A stretch of 64,000 nt of DNA from an uncultured Planctomycetaceae bacterium. Its GTDB lineage: Bacteria > Planctomycetota > Planctomycetia > Planctomycetales > Planctomycetaceae. Of the stretch, positions 1 to 10,051 are shown one piece after another. The notes under the pieces are model-generated. The model made no database searches. It saw only the letters and a program-made list of their open reading frames with translations, and was not told the DNA's origin. Location: contig CALSLT010000014.1 of the NCBI GenBank assembly GCA_943787265.1, positions 186,001-250,000 on the forward strand. The letters run 5' to 3'. A program made the position numbers and the translations under genes. The number at the start of each line of letters is the position of its first letter. The stretch's first letter is position 1.

Positions 1-97
1 GAAGTCGATCGATTCCGTCGAGGACATGTTCCTCGGAAGAAAGAGTGACAAGACGAGTGGTCATTACGTCCGCAACGGTCAGTTCGACTTCCTGCAT
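1..97 (-). CDS. CBS-domain protein, 5' part only
   Basis: Only the first 32 codons are in the window; the gene runs off the left edge. The ATG at 97 is preceded by GGAG at suitable spacing. The peptide starts with a typical CBS-domain opening: a short acidic strand, then VADVMTTRLVTL and a hydrophobic helix. CBS domains bind adenosyl nucleotides and regulate attached or partner proteins; which partner applies here cannot be seen. It lies 82 bases downstream of the helical protein gene on the same strand, so the two are probably co-transcribed. The CBS call rests on a short stretch. Confidence 0.6.
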   Translation of the reverse strand, partial: MQEVELTVADVMTTRLVTLSSEEHVLDGIDRL

Positions 98-179
98 AGG
101 TCGCTCCAGAAGGTGGCGTTTCAATAAGCAGTGACTCTCCGATTTCGATGTCCGATTCAACGAGCAGTCGATTTGTTTG

Positions 180-620
180 TCAGCCTTCACCGCCGATTTC
201 GGTATACCAGACATCCTGCAACAGGACTGCTTCCCGCCGGCTGTGCCTGGTCATTAGGTTGACCCAGTCGCCGAGTCCTTCTTCCAGCTCTGCAGAGAGC
301 CGTTCAAGCGGAATGTCACGCTCGATCCCGATCCGTAGCTCACGCAGTGACCGGCAAAGTTCGTTTTGCTCGGCCTCGATACTGGCGACACGAGAGATCA
401 GATGCGGAAACGTCCCGAGGAGATCGTCATACAAGCCATCGTTGGACTGCAATTCGGACTGCTCGCACATCGCACGGATCAGGGAATCCAGAACTGGCTT
501 AAGCCAGCGAATCGCCTCATCATCAAGGTGGTCCTGGAGCATCTCTCGAATGTCACCAACGAGTAACCAAGTGAGAGTTGTACATTGCTGAGGCTGGCTG
601 CCGACGAGAACTGGTTGCAT
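180..620 (-). CDS. Small helical protein, possibly hemerythrin-like
   Basis: 146 residues, ATG at 620 with GGAG eight bases upstream. The sequence looks all-helical with regularly spaced Asp/Glu/His and no signal peptide. The C-terminal part, TRHSRREAVLLQDVWYTEIG, resembles the last helix of small HHE/hemerythrin-like proteins, but a full set of iron ligands is not evident, so metal binding is doubtful. The CBS-domain gene follows on the same strand. A role in a small cytoplasmic regulatory pair is inference. It is a hypothetical protein with good coding character. Confidence 0.6.
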   Translation of the reverse strand: MQPVLVGSQPQQCTTLTWLLVGDIREMLQDHLDDEAIRWLKPVLDSLIRAMCEQSELQSNDGLYDDLLGTFPHLISRVASIEAEQNELCRSLRELRIGIERDIPLERLSAELEEGLGDWVNLMTRHSRREAVLLQDVWYTEIGGEG

Positions 621-1506
621 GGCAAGGTCTCCTGAGGAATTTATCTGCTACGTGTGACTCCTGCATGGCTGGTGAGCCATAGATGGCCTGACTGTGCGAC
701 TTCGGACACTATGTGCAAAACGCGACGGTGTAGTGTGCCGAGAAAAGCAAGTTCTGAATGTTCGAAGCGACAAACTTCGACCTCCGTTATTCTGAGCAGA
801 ACTTGTGCCGGGAATGTGCGTGTTGGACATCGCGATGCGGGTCAGGCGATCGCTGGACGCCAACTGCGAGGCAGTTCCAATGGACGGTTGATAAACCGTG
901 GCAAGTCTGAGCAGTCCACTCTTGAATTTAACACGGCGGAGCGTCTGAACGCTCAGCGGAGCCTCTTCAACCGGCCCCTGAAGGCACAGTTGACAGACTC
1001 TTGATCTGCCCTGTTTGTCGAGCAAGAACGTCAGCATTGCTGCGTCTCCGGCGTCGAACGTGGACGTTTTCTGGAGCGTCCAACAGCCTGAGAGAACACA
1101 GGAAAAGCAGCCGATTCCAAGATGTTGAACCGGCAAACTCTGAAGTGACGCCGTGTTTGTGAGTCTCGAATGAGACTCGCTGAATTCTGTGATGGACAGT
1201 CTACTCGCGACTGGCGATTGTCCAAACGGAAATATTCAGAACATTCGGCGTTTGCAAAAACTCCAAAATTTGGCGGAAACACTTCTTGACGGTTTTGTTT
1301 TACGTGATCTTGAACTGCTACTCGGAAACAGACTCAGCGGCTACAGAATAAGCATCACCCATGAAAAGACGGCAGACTTGCGACCGTGCCGAAAGCTCGC
1401 AGTTTGACAGTCTGTTGTTGCTCGGCGCAAAAACACAGACGGGCATTGCTACCCGTCTGTGCCCAACATTCTAAAGTTTCCCGAGACTCTGCCCGCAACC
1501 GCGTCG
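621..1506. other. Long apparently non-coding stretch
   Basis: About 890 bases between two minus-strand genes. Open frames exist on both strands (the longest is 648-1136 minus, 162 codons), but they are Cys/Ser/Arg-rich, lack recognisable motifs and overlap each other, so none is called. The stretch contains a nested inverted repeat at 748-805 and the sulfatase terminator near 1429-1461. The upstream part presumably carries the promoter of the 620-180 gene. Confidence 0.55.
1429..1461 (-). terminator. Intrinsic terminator of the sulfatase gene
   Basis: A perfect 10-base inverted repeat (CACAGACGGG at 1434-1443, CCCGTCTGTG at 1452-1461) with an 8-base loop. Read on the minus strand it is followed by five T (1433-1429). 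It begins 46 bases after the sulfatase stop codon, as expected for a rho-independent terminator of that gene. Confidence 0.85.
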
Positions 1507-3144
1507 CTACTTCTGAGCGGCTTTCTTGTTTGCTGGCTTGTTACGATTCGCGTTTCGCGGCTGCTTCTTCTGAGCAGGTCTTGCGGGACGAGGCTTCAGG
1601 CTCGGTGGCGACTTTGATACCGAGCCAGAATCATCCGGTACTTCATAAACGTTCTGCAATCGAGCCAGTTCGGCCTTCAGTTCTTCGACGACGCCAGCGT
1701 AGGCCGGATCGTCATAGCGGCTGGTCATTTCTCGTGGGTCGTTCTTCAGATCGTAAAGTTCCCATTCGTCGAGATTATAGAAGTGAATCAACTTGTGCCG
1801 CGGAGTCCTGACACCGCAATGCCGACGCACCATGTGTGCTGACCGTCGATCTTCATAGAACTCGTAGTAGTGATAGTAGAGGCTTTGTCGCCAGTTCTTT
1901 GGTGCCGAACCGTCAAACAGTGGCTTCAGACTGACACCCTGCATGTCTGACGGAATGTCGACGTTCGCGATGTCCAGAAAGGTTTCGCCAAAGTCGAGGT
2001 TTGACGTCAGCTCCTTGCTTCGCGAGCCTGGTTTGGTGACTCCGGGCCAACGGACGAGAAACGGCATTCGGTACGATTCTTCATACATGAAGCGTTTGTC
2101 GAACCAGCCGTGGTCTCCCAGGTAAAATCCCTGATCGGACGAGTAGATGACGACCGTATTCTCAGCCAGGCCAGTCTCGTCGAGGTACTCAAGCATGCGA
2201 CCGATGTTGTCATCAACCGACGCGACACACCTCAGGTAGTCCTTGATGTACCGCTGGTATTTCCAGCGAATCAGCTCTTTGCCTTCGAGGTTCGCTTTAC
2301 GGAACTCTTCGTTCTTCGGTTCGTATGCGGCGTCCCAGGCTGCTCTTTGCTCGGGAGTCAGGTTGCGAGGCGGGGTCAACTTCAGATCGGACGCCGTCAT
2401 CGTCTTAGCGATGCTCATGTCCTGCTGATGAGCGGCTGTGCCTCGTCCCTCGTAATTATCAAAGAGGTTGTCTGGTTCAGGGATCGTGACGTCGTCGTAC
2501 ATCGTCAAGTGCTTCGGACTGGGTTGCCAGTTCCGATGCGGAGCTTTGTGCTGAAACATCAGCATAAATGGCTTCTCGTCGTCGCGTTCTTCTTTGAGCC
2601 AGTCAAGAGCCAGGTCCGTGATAATGTCCGTTGTGTAACCGACGTGATTGACCTTCTCGCCATTCTTGATCATCGGGGGGTTGTAGTACGGTCCCTGGCC
2701 CTGAAGGATTTCCCAATAGTCGAACCCTTGCGGGTCGCTGACTCCACCATGCCCCAAGTGCCACTTGCCCACGATCGCTGTTTGATAACCAGCCTTCTGC
2801 AGAAGCTTCGGAAAAAGCTGCTGACCGCAGTCGAACTTGTTGCCGTTTTGCAGGAAGCCATTCAGATGACTGTGTTTGCCAGTCAGGATGACCGCACGGC
2901 TGGGACCACAGATTGAATTCGTGCAGAAGGTATTTTCAAAAAGCATCCCTTCGTTGGCGATGCGATCGAGATTCGGCGTCTTATTGATCTTTGAGCCGTA
3001 GCAGCTCATTGAATGCGTCGCATGGTCGTCCGTAAACATGAAGATGATGTTCGGACGCTTCTGAGCCGCCGACAAGTCGCGGCTCGCGTGAGAGATCGCC
3101 GTCAGAGCGACACAGGCCAGAAGAATGCATCGATGAATTTTCAT
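1507..3144 (-). CDS. Secreted sulfatase with basic C-terminal tail
   Basis: 545 residues. It has an N-terminal signal peptide, then [11 protein letters not shown] with the metal-binding Asp pair (about residues 39-40), then the formylglycine motif C79-G-P-S-R. Later YSSDQG and the terminal [14 protein letters not shown] block (DUF4976-like) complete a type I sulfatase. It should hydrolyse sulfate esters or N-sulfates after conversion of Cys79; the substrate cannot be read from sequence. The last 35 or so residues are Lys/Pro/Arg/Asn-rich, unlike the catalytic fold, and may be an envelope-anchoring tail. It appears monocistronic, with its own terminator downstream and a divergent gene upstream. 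Confidence 0.93.
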   Translation of the reverse strand: MKIHRCILLACVALTAISHASRDLSAAQKRPNIIFMFTDDHATHSMSCYGSKINKTPNLDRIANEGMLFENTFCTNSICGPSRAVILTGKHSHLNGFLQNGNKFDCGQQLFPKLLQKAGYQTAIVGKWHLGHGGVSDPQGFDYWEILQGQGPYYNPPMIKNGEKVNHVGYTTDIITDLALDWLKEERDDEKPFMLMFQHKAPHRNWQPSPKHLTMYDDVTIPEPDNLFDNYEGRGTAAHQQDMSIAKTMTASDLKLTPPRNLTPEQRAAWDAAYEPKNEEFRKANLEGKELIRWKYQRYIKDYLRCVASVDDNIGRMLEYLDETGLAENTVVIYSSDQGFYLGDHGWFDKRFMYEESYRMPFLVRWPGVTKPGSRSKELTSNLDFGETFLDIANVDIPSDMQGVSLKPLFDGSAPKNWRQSLYYHYYEFYEDRRSAHMVRRHCGVRTPRHKLIHFYNLDEWELYDLKNDPREMTSRYDDPAYAGVVEELKAELARLQNVYEVPDDSGSVSKSPPSLKPRPARPAQKKQPRNANRNKPANKKAAQK

Positions 3145-3656
3145 CAGTTGTTTGCCTCCGCAGAGAGTGAGTTTCCATTAAGCGCGTCGATTTCGACGTA
3201 ACTGAGTTTGCTGTGTCGGTACAACAGAGCAACAGTCCTGACGAGTGTTGTTCGGTTGTACCGTCAATCGCTGGACGATGGCGAAATCCCGCCTCGCTAT
3301 TCTTTCGAAAGGCTTCTGCTTGACGGCAACGTCGTCAGTAACCGACGAAAAGGATAACTCTAACGAACACAGAGTCCGTCCGGCAGCGATTAGAAAATTA
3401 GTCGACGGTTGGAATGGATCGATTTGGTCGCAGATTCGGGGAACTAACTTCAGTGAGCGTCGTCTTTGTTGCCAGATTGGCAGATCGTTTTTGATGGAAA
3501 CAAAGACGGCGATTTCTTCGCAACATCCTGTCTTCCTGTGAGATAAGTGCTGCGAATTTCGATGGCAACTGACTGGCACGGTCGTTGCTCTATCGGAAGG
3601 GCGAGTGAGTGTTTGCCAAAGGCGGCTCACGACCTCGATCCAGAGAGGAGTCGAAG
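3145..3656. other. Divergent intergenic region
   Basis: About 510 bases between the sulfatase (minus) and the TPR gene (plus). Open frames here have no recognisable content. It must hold both promoters; I could not place convincing -35/-10 pairs. The only clear signal is the purine-rich ribosome binding site GAGAGGAG directly before the TPR start. Confidence 0.5.
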
Positions 3657-4127
3657 ATGGTGGTCAATCAGAAGAATAGAATTGCTCGATGGCTGACATC
3701 GGCTGAGGGATACCTCGAACTCGGACTTCCCGCAGAAGCGCAGGCCGAGTTGCAGAAAATTGAAAATCCTGGTCCTTTTCAAGGGGCCTACATGTGGTTG
3801 ATGGGGGAGTCTTTACGGAACCAGCAACTGTACGATGAGGCGATTGCCCCTTTGCGACAGGCGGCTCGATCCTTACCGTCGGAAAGTGGCCAGCATGCGT
3901 GGGAAGCGCTGAAAGAATGCCTCGAAAAATCTGGCCGTTCGGCTACAGCCGAAGACATGGCACAGACGATGGAGTATCTGGAACAACGCAGCGATAGTAT
4001 CGGAGAACCAAGTCGACAAATGGAGCCGACATCGAAGCTCCGAATCGACATCCCTCACTTCGGCAATCTTCAAATCAACTTCGACGGCAAAGAAGGCTTA
4101 ACGATCAAAGTGAATCCGCCAGAGTGA
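3657..4127 (+). CDS. Small TPR-repeat protein
   Basis: 156 residues. The ATG at 3657 is chosen over the longer open frame because GAGGAG lies just upstream and the residues before it look non-coding. Helical repeats with the TPR pattern occupy roughly residues 8-75 (LTSAEGYLELGLPAEAQAEL, then the MGESLRNQQLYDEAIAPL helix pair). A charged linker and a short beta-like tail (LQINFDGKEGLTIKVNPPE) follow. There is no signal peptide. TPRs mediate protein-protein contacts; the partner is unknown. A strong terminator follows, so it is probably a single-gene unit. Confidence 0.82.
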   Translation: MVVNQKNRIARWLTSAEGYLELGLPAEAQAELQKIENPGPFQGAYMWLMGESLRNQQLYDEAIAPLRQAARSLPSESGQHAWEALKECLEKSGRSATAEDMAQTMEYLEQRSDSIGEPSRQMEPTSKLRIDIPHFGNLQINFDGKEGLTIKVNPPE

Positions 4128-4191
4128 TTTCACTCAATTAAGTAAGTACAACTGAAGCTTCGGATCGGCACCTTCGGGAGCTGGTCCAGGT

Positions 4192-4226
4192 CCCGCGTGA
4201 TCTGGCCCGACACGCGGGGCTTTTTT
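4192..4226 (+). terminator. Intrinsic terminator after the TPR gene
   Basis: Inverted repeat CCCGCGTG (4192-4199) / CACGCGGG (4211-4218), then GC and a run of six T (4221-4226). It lies 65 bases past the TPR stop codon on the plus strand. Confidence 0.85.
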
Positions 4227-4468
4227 ATGCGCCGAGCAGCTCTGGCCTGGCCACTGTGAGAAGGCGATTAAAAACGCAGTTCGAATCCATTGATCCAGGA
4301 GTGGATTTTCTGACGCCAGATTGAGAACGCGTGTACGGTCTATATGGATACGGCGTTCCAGGCGAGGGATGCTTTCGCCGAAATTTGGCGTTAGGATGTA
4401 AGTCCCACCACGAAGCTATTCGCTTCGTAACCTCTCCTTCCAGAACACATTCCACCATAGCCAGCCCT

Positions 4469-6649
4469 ATGAATCAGTGGTCCGCCAGCCGCTCGCCTGC
4501 TCAAAGATTCGCCGTCGTCGGAATTCTGTCGACTGTGTTATTGGGCGTTCCGCTCACTCCTCCGCAAGCCGCTGACGTGTCGCCAGCCGGTATCGAATTC
4601 TTCGAGCAGAAGATTCGACCGGTGCTGGTCAAACATTGCTACGAATGTCACTCAGCCGAATCGAAGAACGTCAAAGGCGGACTTCTGCTGGACTCGCGAG
4701 CGGCCGTGCTGGCTGGCGGCGAATCCGGGCTGATCGTCGTGCCTCGCAAAATTAACGACAGTCCGATCCTGGACGCTCTACGGTACGAATCGTTTGAGAT
4801 GCCGCCTGTCGGCAAGTTGCCGGACCGAGTGATCGCCGACTTCGAACGGTGGATCAAAATGGGAGCGCCGGATCCTCGCGAAGAAGAAGTCGTACGGCCC
4901 GAAGCTGCAAAGATCGACTTTGCATCCGCTCGCGAGTTCTGGTCGTTCAAGCCACCGACAAGGCATGAAGCACCCGACGTTTCCGACTCGAACTTCGTCA
5001 AGAAGCCGCATGATGGTTTTGTGCTGGCGACGTTGGACGAAGCTGGCCTGAAGCCGAACGCTCGTGCCGATCGACGAACGTTGGCCCGGCGTCTTTACCT
5101 CACGCTCCTCGGCATGCCGCCGACGCCAGAAGAACTCGACAAATTCATCCGTGAATCGTCGTCGAAGTCGTACGAGGCAATGGTTGATCGAGTGCTCGCG
5201 TCACCACATTTTGGCGAACGGCTGGCGCGGATCTGGCTTGATCTTTCACGCTATGCTGAAGACCAGGCACACATCGTCGGGAAGAATGGATCGCTCCTCT
5301 ACCCGAACGCCTACCTCTATCGCGACTGGGTGATCCAGGCGTTCAACGACGACATGCCGTACGACGATTTCGTGCGACTACAGTTGGCCGCTGACCTGAT
5401 CGCTCCGGAAGAAAAGTCGCAGCATGTTGCGTTGGGATTCGTTGGGCTTGGCCCCAAGTATTACCGCCGCAACGATCCGGAAGTCATGGCCGATGAGTGG
5501 GAAAATCATGTCGATACAGTAAGCCGAGGGCTGCTCGGCCTGACCGTCGCCTGTGCAAGGTGCCACGACCATAAGTACGACCCGATCCCGACCACGGATT
5601 ACTACTCTCTGGCTGGAGTCTTCGCGAGCACGTCGATGTTCAATCGACCGCTCGATGACAAAAAAGAGAAGAACAAGAACGGCGAAGCAAAGAAGCCGGT
5701 CGACGCCGTCCACATCGTCAAAGAAGCAACCCCTACTGACTTGAACGTGCAGATTCGCGGCGACGTCAAGAACAAAGGCGAGGTCGTGCAACGGGGCTTT
5801 CCGCACATCCTTTCCGCAGATTCGCCTGCGAAATTCAATGACGGCAGCGGCCGTCAGGAACTAGCTGAGCAGATTGTGCGGCGAGACAATCCACTGACTG
5901 CTCGCGTAATCGTGAATCGTGTCTGGGGGATGCTTTTTGGCAAACCCATTGTGCGCACTCCGAGTAACTTCGGAACGCTCGGCGATCCACCTACGCATCC
6001 GAAACTCCTTGACGATCTGTCGGTGCGATTTATGGAGAACGGCTGGTCGATCAAATGGTTGTGTCGAGAGATCGTCCAGTCGTCAACGTGGCAACAGTCG
6101 AGTGATCTCAACCAAGCTGGGCAAAGTGCCGATCCGTCAAACCGTCTGCTCTGGCGAACGAATCGACGCCGGTTGGATGTCGAGTCGTGGCGGGATTCCA
6201 TCCTTCTTTCCGCTGGCCGGCTTGATCGAACGGTTGGAGGAAAGTCGATTGACCCGACTGATCCTAAGGAAACTCGAAGAACGATTTACAGCAAAGTCAG
6301 TCGCCTCGATCTAAACCCGATGCTGGCGATGTTCGACTTTCCTGATCCAAACGTTCACGCCGGCACCCGAGTTGAAACCACGACTCCGCTGCAGAAGATG
6401 TTTGTGTTGAACAGCCCGTTCATGGTTGCTCAAGTCGACGCTCTTGCTGAGCGTTGTCTGGCGGCTGCTGGTCAAGATTCAAAGAGAATCAACTGGGCAA
6501 GCCAGACATTGTTCGGGCGAGAGCCAACACCGGAAGAACGAGAGCTTGCTCTGGAGTTTCTGGGCGATCAGGACGACAAACATGCTGAACGGTGGAAGCA
6601 GTATGCTCAGGTGCTGCTTGCATCAAACGAGCTGTTGATGATTGACTGA
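4469..6649 (+). CDS. PSCyt1/DUF1549/DUF1553 planctomycete cytochrome
   Basis: 726 residues from the ATG at 4469; the frame is open back to 4331 but the true signal peptide starts here. Order: signal segment (about 13-35), haem motif CYECH (residues 57-61) in a PSCyt1 domain, DUF1549 with a second CxxCH in CARCHDHKYDP, and DUF1553 in the C-terminal half. These are secreted c-type cytochrome-like proteins very abundant in planctomycetes; their reaction is not established. The DUF1501 gene follows after 19 bases, giving the usual two-gene unit. At about residues 390-410 there is a Lys-rich low-complexity segment between the two domains. Confidence 0.93.
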   Translation: MNQWSASRSPAQRFAVVGILSTVLLGVPLTPPQAADVSPAGIEFFEQKIRPVLVKHCYECHSAESKNVKGGLLLDSRAAVLAGGESGLIVVPRKINDSPILDALRYESFEMPPVGKLPDRVIADFERWIKMGAPDPREEEVVRPEAAKIDFASAREFWSFKPPTRHEAPDVSDSNFVKKPHDGFVLATLDEAGLKPNARADRRTLARRLYLTLLGMPPTPEELDKFIRESSSKSYEAMVDRVLASPHFGERLARIWLDLSRYAEDQAHIVGKNGSLLYPNAYLYRDWVIQAFNDDMPYDDFVRLQLAADLIAPEEKSQHVALGFVGLGPKYYRRNDPEVMADEWENHVDTVSRGLLGLTVACARCHDHKYDPIPTTDYYSLAGVFASTSMFNRPLDDKKEKNKNGEAKKPVDAVHIVKEATPTDLNVQIRGDVKNKGEVVQRGFPHILSADSPAKFNDGSGRQELAEQIVRRDNPLTARVIVNRVWGMLFGKPIVRTPSNFGTLGDPPTHPKLLDDLSVRFMENGWSIKWLCREIVQSSTWQQSSDLNQAGQSADPSNRLLWRTNRRRLDVESWRDSILLSAGRLDRTVGGKSIDPTDPKETRRTIYSKVSRLDLNPMLAMFDFPDPNVHAGTRVETTTPLQKMFVLNSPFMVAQVDALAERCLAAAGQDSKRINWASQTLFGREPTPEERELALEFLGDQDDKHAERWKQYAQVLLASNELLMID

Positions 6650-6668
6650 AAGTTTCGAAGGTCGAACC

Positions 6669-8081
6669 ATGTTTCAAACACGACGAGAAATGCTGCAGCG
6701 GGCCAGCGCCGGATTCGGCATGATCGGCCTCGGCGGAAGCCTGCAAAGTGCCGGCCTGTTGAGTGATGCCTCGGCGGCAGTTTCGGGCAATCGGAAAGCC
6801 GGCGAGGCGCCGCACTTCGCTCCGCGAGCGAAGCGGGTAATCTTCCTTCAGATGAACGGAGCACCGTCGCACGTCGACACTTTCGATCCAAAACCGGCGT
6901 TGAAGAAACACGAAGGCGAGCAACCATCTGGAAAACTCTACAGAGCTTCCAAGGGTAGCGGGTTCATGCCGTCGCCCTTCCGCTTTCGCCCGCACGGCGA
7001 GAGTGGCGTTGTGATGAGCGAACTGTTGCCGAATCTTGGCCGCGTCGCTGACGATCTGTGCGTGCTTCGGTCGATGCACACGAACGTGCCGAATCACGAA
7101 CCCGGCCTGCTGATGATGAATTCCGGAAATATTCAGCCGATCCGCCCATGTCTGGGAAGTTGGGCGTCGTACGGACTCGGTACGGGGAATCAGAATCTGC
7201 CGTCGTTCGTTTCGTTGTGCCCCGGCCTGCCGGTTGTCGGTCCGCAACTCTGGTCGAATTCATTCCTGCCGGGCGAGTTCCAGGCGACGGCCATCGACAC
7301 CAACAACATGACGGTCGAAAAACTGATCGCCAATATCAAGCATCCGAGCCTCGGCCGATCCGAGCAGCGAAAGCAACTCGACCTGCTGCAACGGCTCAAC
7401 CAAATTCACATGGCGAAGCGGCAGAATGATCCGGCATTGGAAACTCAAATCAAGGCGATGGAACTGGCCTTCGAAATGCAGCGGGAAGCGTCCGAAGTTT
7501 TCGACATCAGCCGGGAACCGGAACACATCCATAAAGCCTACGGAGACACCGTTTTCTCGAAGGGATGCCTGCTGGCCAGACGCCTGGTCGAAAGCGGAGT
7601 ACGGTTCGTGCAGATGCACTACGTGACTTCGAAGAACAAACAACCGTGGGACACGCATTCCGACAACAACAATCGACACCGACAGCTTTGTGCGGACAGC
7701 GACAAAGCAACGGCGGCGTTAATCACCGATCTTAAGCAGCGAGGCATGCTGGAAGACACGCTCATCATCTGGGGCGGTGAATTCGGTCGGACGCCGTACG
7801 CTCAGCCCAACAAAGACAAAAAGAAGATTGGCCGCGACCATCACCACACTGGCTTCTCGATGTTCCTCGCCGGAGGCGGCACGAAGGGGGGCACGATGTA
7901 TGGAGCGACCGACGAATTCGGCATGAACGCCGTCGAAAACCGCATCCACGTCCACGACTTGCACGCCACGATCCTGCACCTGCTTGGCCTGGACCACGAA
8001 CGCCTCACCTACCGCTACTCCGGCCGCGACTTCCGCCTGACCGACGTCCACGGGCGAGTCGTCAACGACATCATCGCGTAG
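6669..8081 (+). CDS. DUF1501 secreted protein with Tat-type leader
   Basis: 470 residues from the ATG at 6669; the upstream in-frame start at 6642 would overlap the preceding gene and lengthen the leader, so it is not used. The N-terminus, TRREMLQRASAGFGMIGLGG, is a twin-arginine-like leader. The body has the DUF1501 hallmarks: MNGAPSHVDTFDPKP near the start, GGEFGRTP, the GRDHH block and GGTKGGTMYGATDEFG. The fold belongs to the alkaline-phosphatase/sulfatase-like superfamily. It is paired with the cytochrome upstream, a conserved arrangement repeated at 37893-42755. Substrate unknown. Confidence 0.93.
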   Translation: MFQTRREMLQRASAGFGMIGLGGSLQSAGLLSDASAAVSGNRKAGEAPHFAPRAKRVIFLQMNGAPSHVDTFDPKPALKKHEGEQPSGKLYRASKGSGFMPSPFRFRPHGESGVVMSELLPNLGRVADDLCVLRSMHTNVPNHEPGLLMMNSGNIQPIRPCLGSWASYGLGTGNQNLPSFVSLCPGLPVVGPQLWSNSFLPGEFQATAIDTNNMTVEKLIANIKHPSLGRSEQRKQLDLLQRLNQIHMAKRQNDPALETQIKAMELAFEMQREASEVFDISREPEHIHKAYGDTVFSKGCLLARRLVESGVRFVQMHYVTSKNKQPWDTHSDNNNRHRQLCADSDKATAALITDLKQRGMLEDTLIIWGGEFGRTPYAQPNKDKKKIGRDHHHTGFSMFLAGGGTKGGTMYGATDEFGMNAVENRIHVHDLHATILHLLGLDHERLTYRYSGRDFRLTDVHGRVVNDIIA

Positions 8082-8104
8082 CGTGTCGAATCCAAACTAA
8101 ACGG

Positions 8105-10051
8105 CTACACGTCGTGCTCGATTTCGACAGCGATCGCGCGGAGTTCGCAGTCGTCGAAGCTGGTCGGATCGTCCTTAGCCGACGTTTGTCGGACCTCGAT
8201 GCTATTATTGCCGACTTTGAGCAACCTCGTCGGTAGTGACATTCTCACCCGCTGAGGATCGTTGGCGAGTGACCGCACCTTGACCAACTGATTAAGGGTG
8301 CCAATCACCTCGCCGTTCAACCAAACCTGAGTCGCCAGAAAGCCGTTCCGAACGTCATCCAGGAATGGCGTCGCCTTCAGGGTGTCAGGCCCCGACGGAA
8401 TCAATTCGGCAATATCGGCCGACAGAAACGTCGGCAGCCCGAGTTGCTTTTCAACCAATGCAAAGCTCAGTGACAATTCCGTCCCGTCTGGTTCGACTCG
8501 GCTGAACGATTCTCGATTTCCGTTGCCAGGATGCCGCGGCCCAGGATCGAGCAATTGATACGAACCCGTAAACAGCGGCGTGATACGACGGATCATTTCC
8601 CAGCGGATCGTGATTTTCCCGAGCAGCGAGTGCTGCACCATTAAGCCTTCGTCGGTCGCCCGCAGGATCGCCGATCGGATCCAGAATGGCTCTTCAATCC
8701 CGCCGAATGAGCATGACATATCCGGGACGAGATCGATCCGAGCGAACTCACCGACCACAGGCTCCCACCTGGAGATGCTCGGTCGTGCGAATGAAACGGC
8801 AGCGACATCTTTGCGATCAACCAACAAACGTTGAGGACGTTTGCTGGAAGAACCAAATCGAAACAGGTCCGACACGTCGTCGATGCTCCCATAAATCTCG
8901 TCGCCTGAGTTCAGGATGACTCGATCGATATCGATTACTTTCCGAACGGCCTCCGCGATGCCGCTTCCGCTCTTCGCGGCCTCGATGGAATCAGCACTGG
9001 TCCGTCGAACCAGCGGATTCTGAATGTAGAGCGCGTGCATCCCTTCAGGTTCATCCGCGATCGGCGGAACAAAAGGGCCTTCAACTTCAATCGAATCAAG
9101 TCTGCCCAACGAATGTTTCAGTTTTGACAGGACGACGCCGTTGCTGCTTAGTGTCAGCCCACGATCCACGCGCACCTGAATCTGAAGCCGTTGTGTACTG
9201 ACATTCGCAAATTTTCTACGACCATCCGGAAGTACTGTCATGCGTTTTCCGCCTCGGCCGGAGACCGCGATCCGATGTCGCAGCCCCTGGTTGTCGGCGA
9301 AAATAAACTTCAGCGTTCCACCGCTGCGAATCTGGTCGCTTACCGACAGGTTTCTGACTCCCGGCACACCAGCGGGCCAGCGTCCGGATACAACCACAAG
9401 GCACCTGTGATCCGCTGCCTCGTCATTCGGCATCGGTAACTGAATCGCCTGACGTTTCCAGAAAGTCCCAATAAGCTGAGAGACGTACTCCGGAGACTCA
9501 GCGCCACGGCTCTCGACTTGCTGCCAGACACCTTCTGGCCTCACTTGAGAGTCGGCGGGACAGACATCACTGGTCCCGACCGGCTGACGGATCGTCGCAA
9601 CGTCTGAGATTCTGAGCGTGATTCTCGAATGCTCTGACTCTGCGAAAGAATGCCCTGAGTAAAGCTGCCCATCGAAACGAGATACCGCCCCCTTCTTTCC
9701 ACCTGGTTGCTTCCAGGATGCCGGGATCACTTCGCCTGTCCAAAGCGTCACAATTCTCACCGGCAGACTGCTCCGTAATGGGAACGGCCTGGCTGGAAAC
9801 TCGAGCGTTTCGCCCTCTGTCAGTCGTGCGTCAGCAGTGAGCCCTGACGTACCTTGCACAAAGCGTGCGCCGCTCGTGGAACCATCGAACTTTCGGAGCA
9901 GAAGGGCTGGACCAACCTCAACGCTTGCTGAAAGTGGCCGATTTTCCGCAGCGAGCGAGGCCGTCCCGGACACTCCGTCGCAACCAATAACCAGCACGAA
10001 AATCTGAAACAGCACTCGCCACGGCCAGATCATGCAGCCCGATACGAGCAT
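8105..10051 (-). CDS. Large secreted protein, unrecognised
   Basis: 648 residues from the ATG at 10051; an in-frame GTG at 10096 would add 15 residues and neither start has a good ribosome binding site. A hydrophobic segment (WRVLFQIFVLVIG) near the start suggests export or membrane anchoring. The rest is beta-rich. The middle (about residues 385-440) contains VILNSGDEIYGSI, a pattern often seen in planctomycete wall or carbohydrate-associated proteins, and the C-terminus (VWLNGEVIGTLNQL to the end) looks like a jelly-roll carbohydrate-binding module. No catalytic motif was found. It ends 23 bases from the DUF1501 stop, convergent with it. Confidence 0.8.
   Translation of the reverse strand: MLVSGCMIWPWRVLFQIFVLVIGCDGVSGTASLAAENRPLSASVEVGPALLLRKFDGSTSGARFVQGTSGLTADARLTEGETLEFPARPFPLRSSLPVRIVTLWTGEVIPASWKQPGGKKGAVSRFDGQLYSGHSFAESEHSRITLRISDVATIRQPVGTSDVCPADSQVRPEGVWQQVESRGAESPEYVSQLIGTFWKRQAIQLPMPNDEAADHRCLVVVSGRWPAGVPGVRNLSVSDQIRSGGTLKFIFADNQGLRHRIAVSGRGGKRMTVLPDGRRKFANVSTQRLQIQVRVDRGLTLSSNGVVLSKLKHSLGRLDSIEVEGPFVPPIADEPEGMHALYIQNPLVRRTSADSIEAAKSGSGIAEAVRKVIDIDRVILNSGDEIYGSIDDVSDLFRFGSSSKRPQRLLVDRKDVAAVSFARPSISRWEPVVGEFARIDLVPDMSCSFGGIEEPFWIRSAILRATDEGLMVQHSLLGKITIRWEMIRRITPLFTGSYQLLDPGPRHPGNGNRESFSRVEPDGTELSLSFALVEKQLGLPTFLSADIAELIPSGPDTLKATPFLDDVRNGFLATQVWLNGEVIGTLNQLVKVRSLANDPQRVRMSLPTRLLKVGNNSIEVRQTSAKDDPTSFDDCELRAIAVEIEHDV

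Noticed and set aside
648..1136. 162-codon minus-strand open frame before the helical gene
   Set aside because: Cys/Ser/Arg-rich, overlaps competing frames, no motif or ribosome binding site that I could find. Left as non-coding.
2110..2916. 268-codon open frame antisense to the first sulfatase
   Set aside because: Same reasoning: mirror of a gene with full sulfatase motifs.
4255..4300. GTTCGAATCC-like tRNA T-loop at about 4268
   Set aside because: The bases flanking the loop do not pair into a T-stem, and no anticodon arm or acceptor stem can be drawn.
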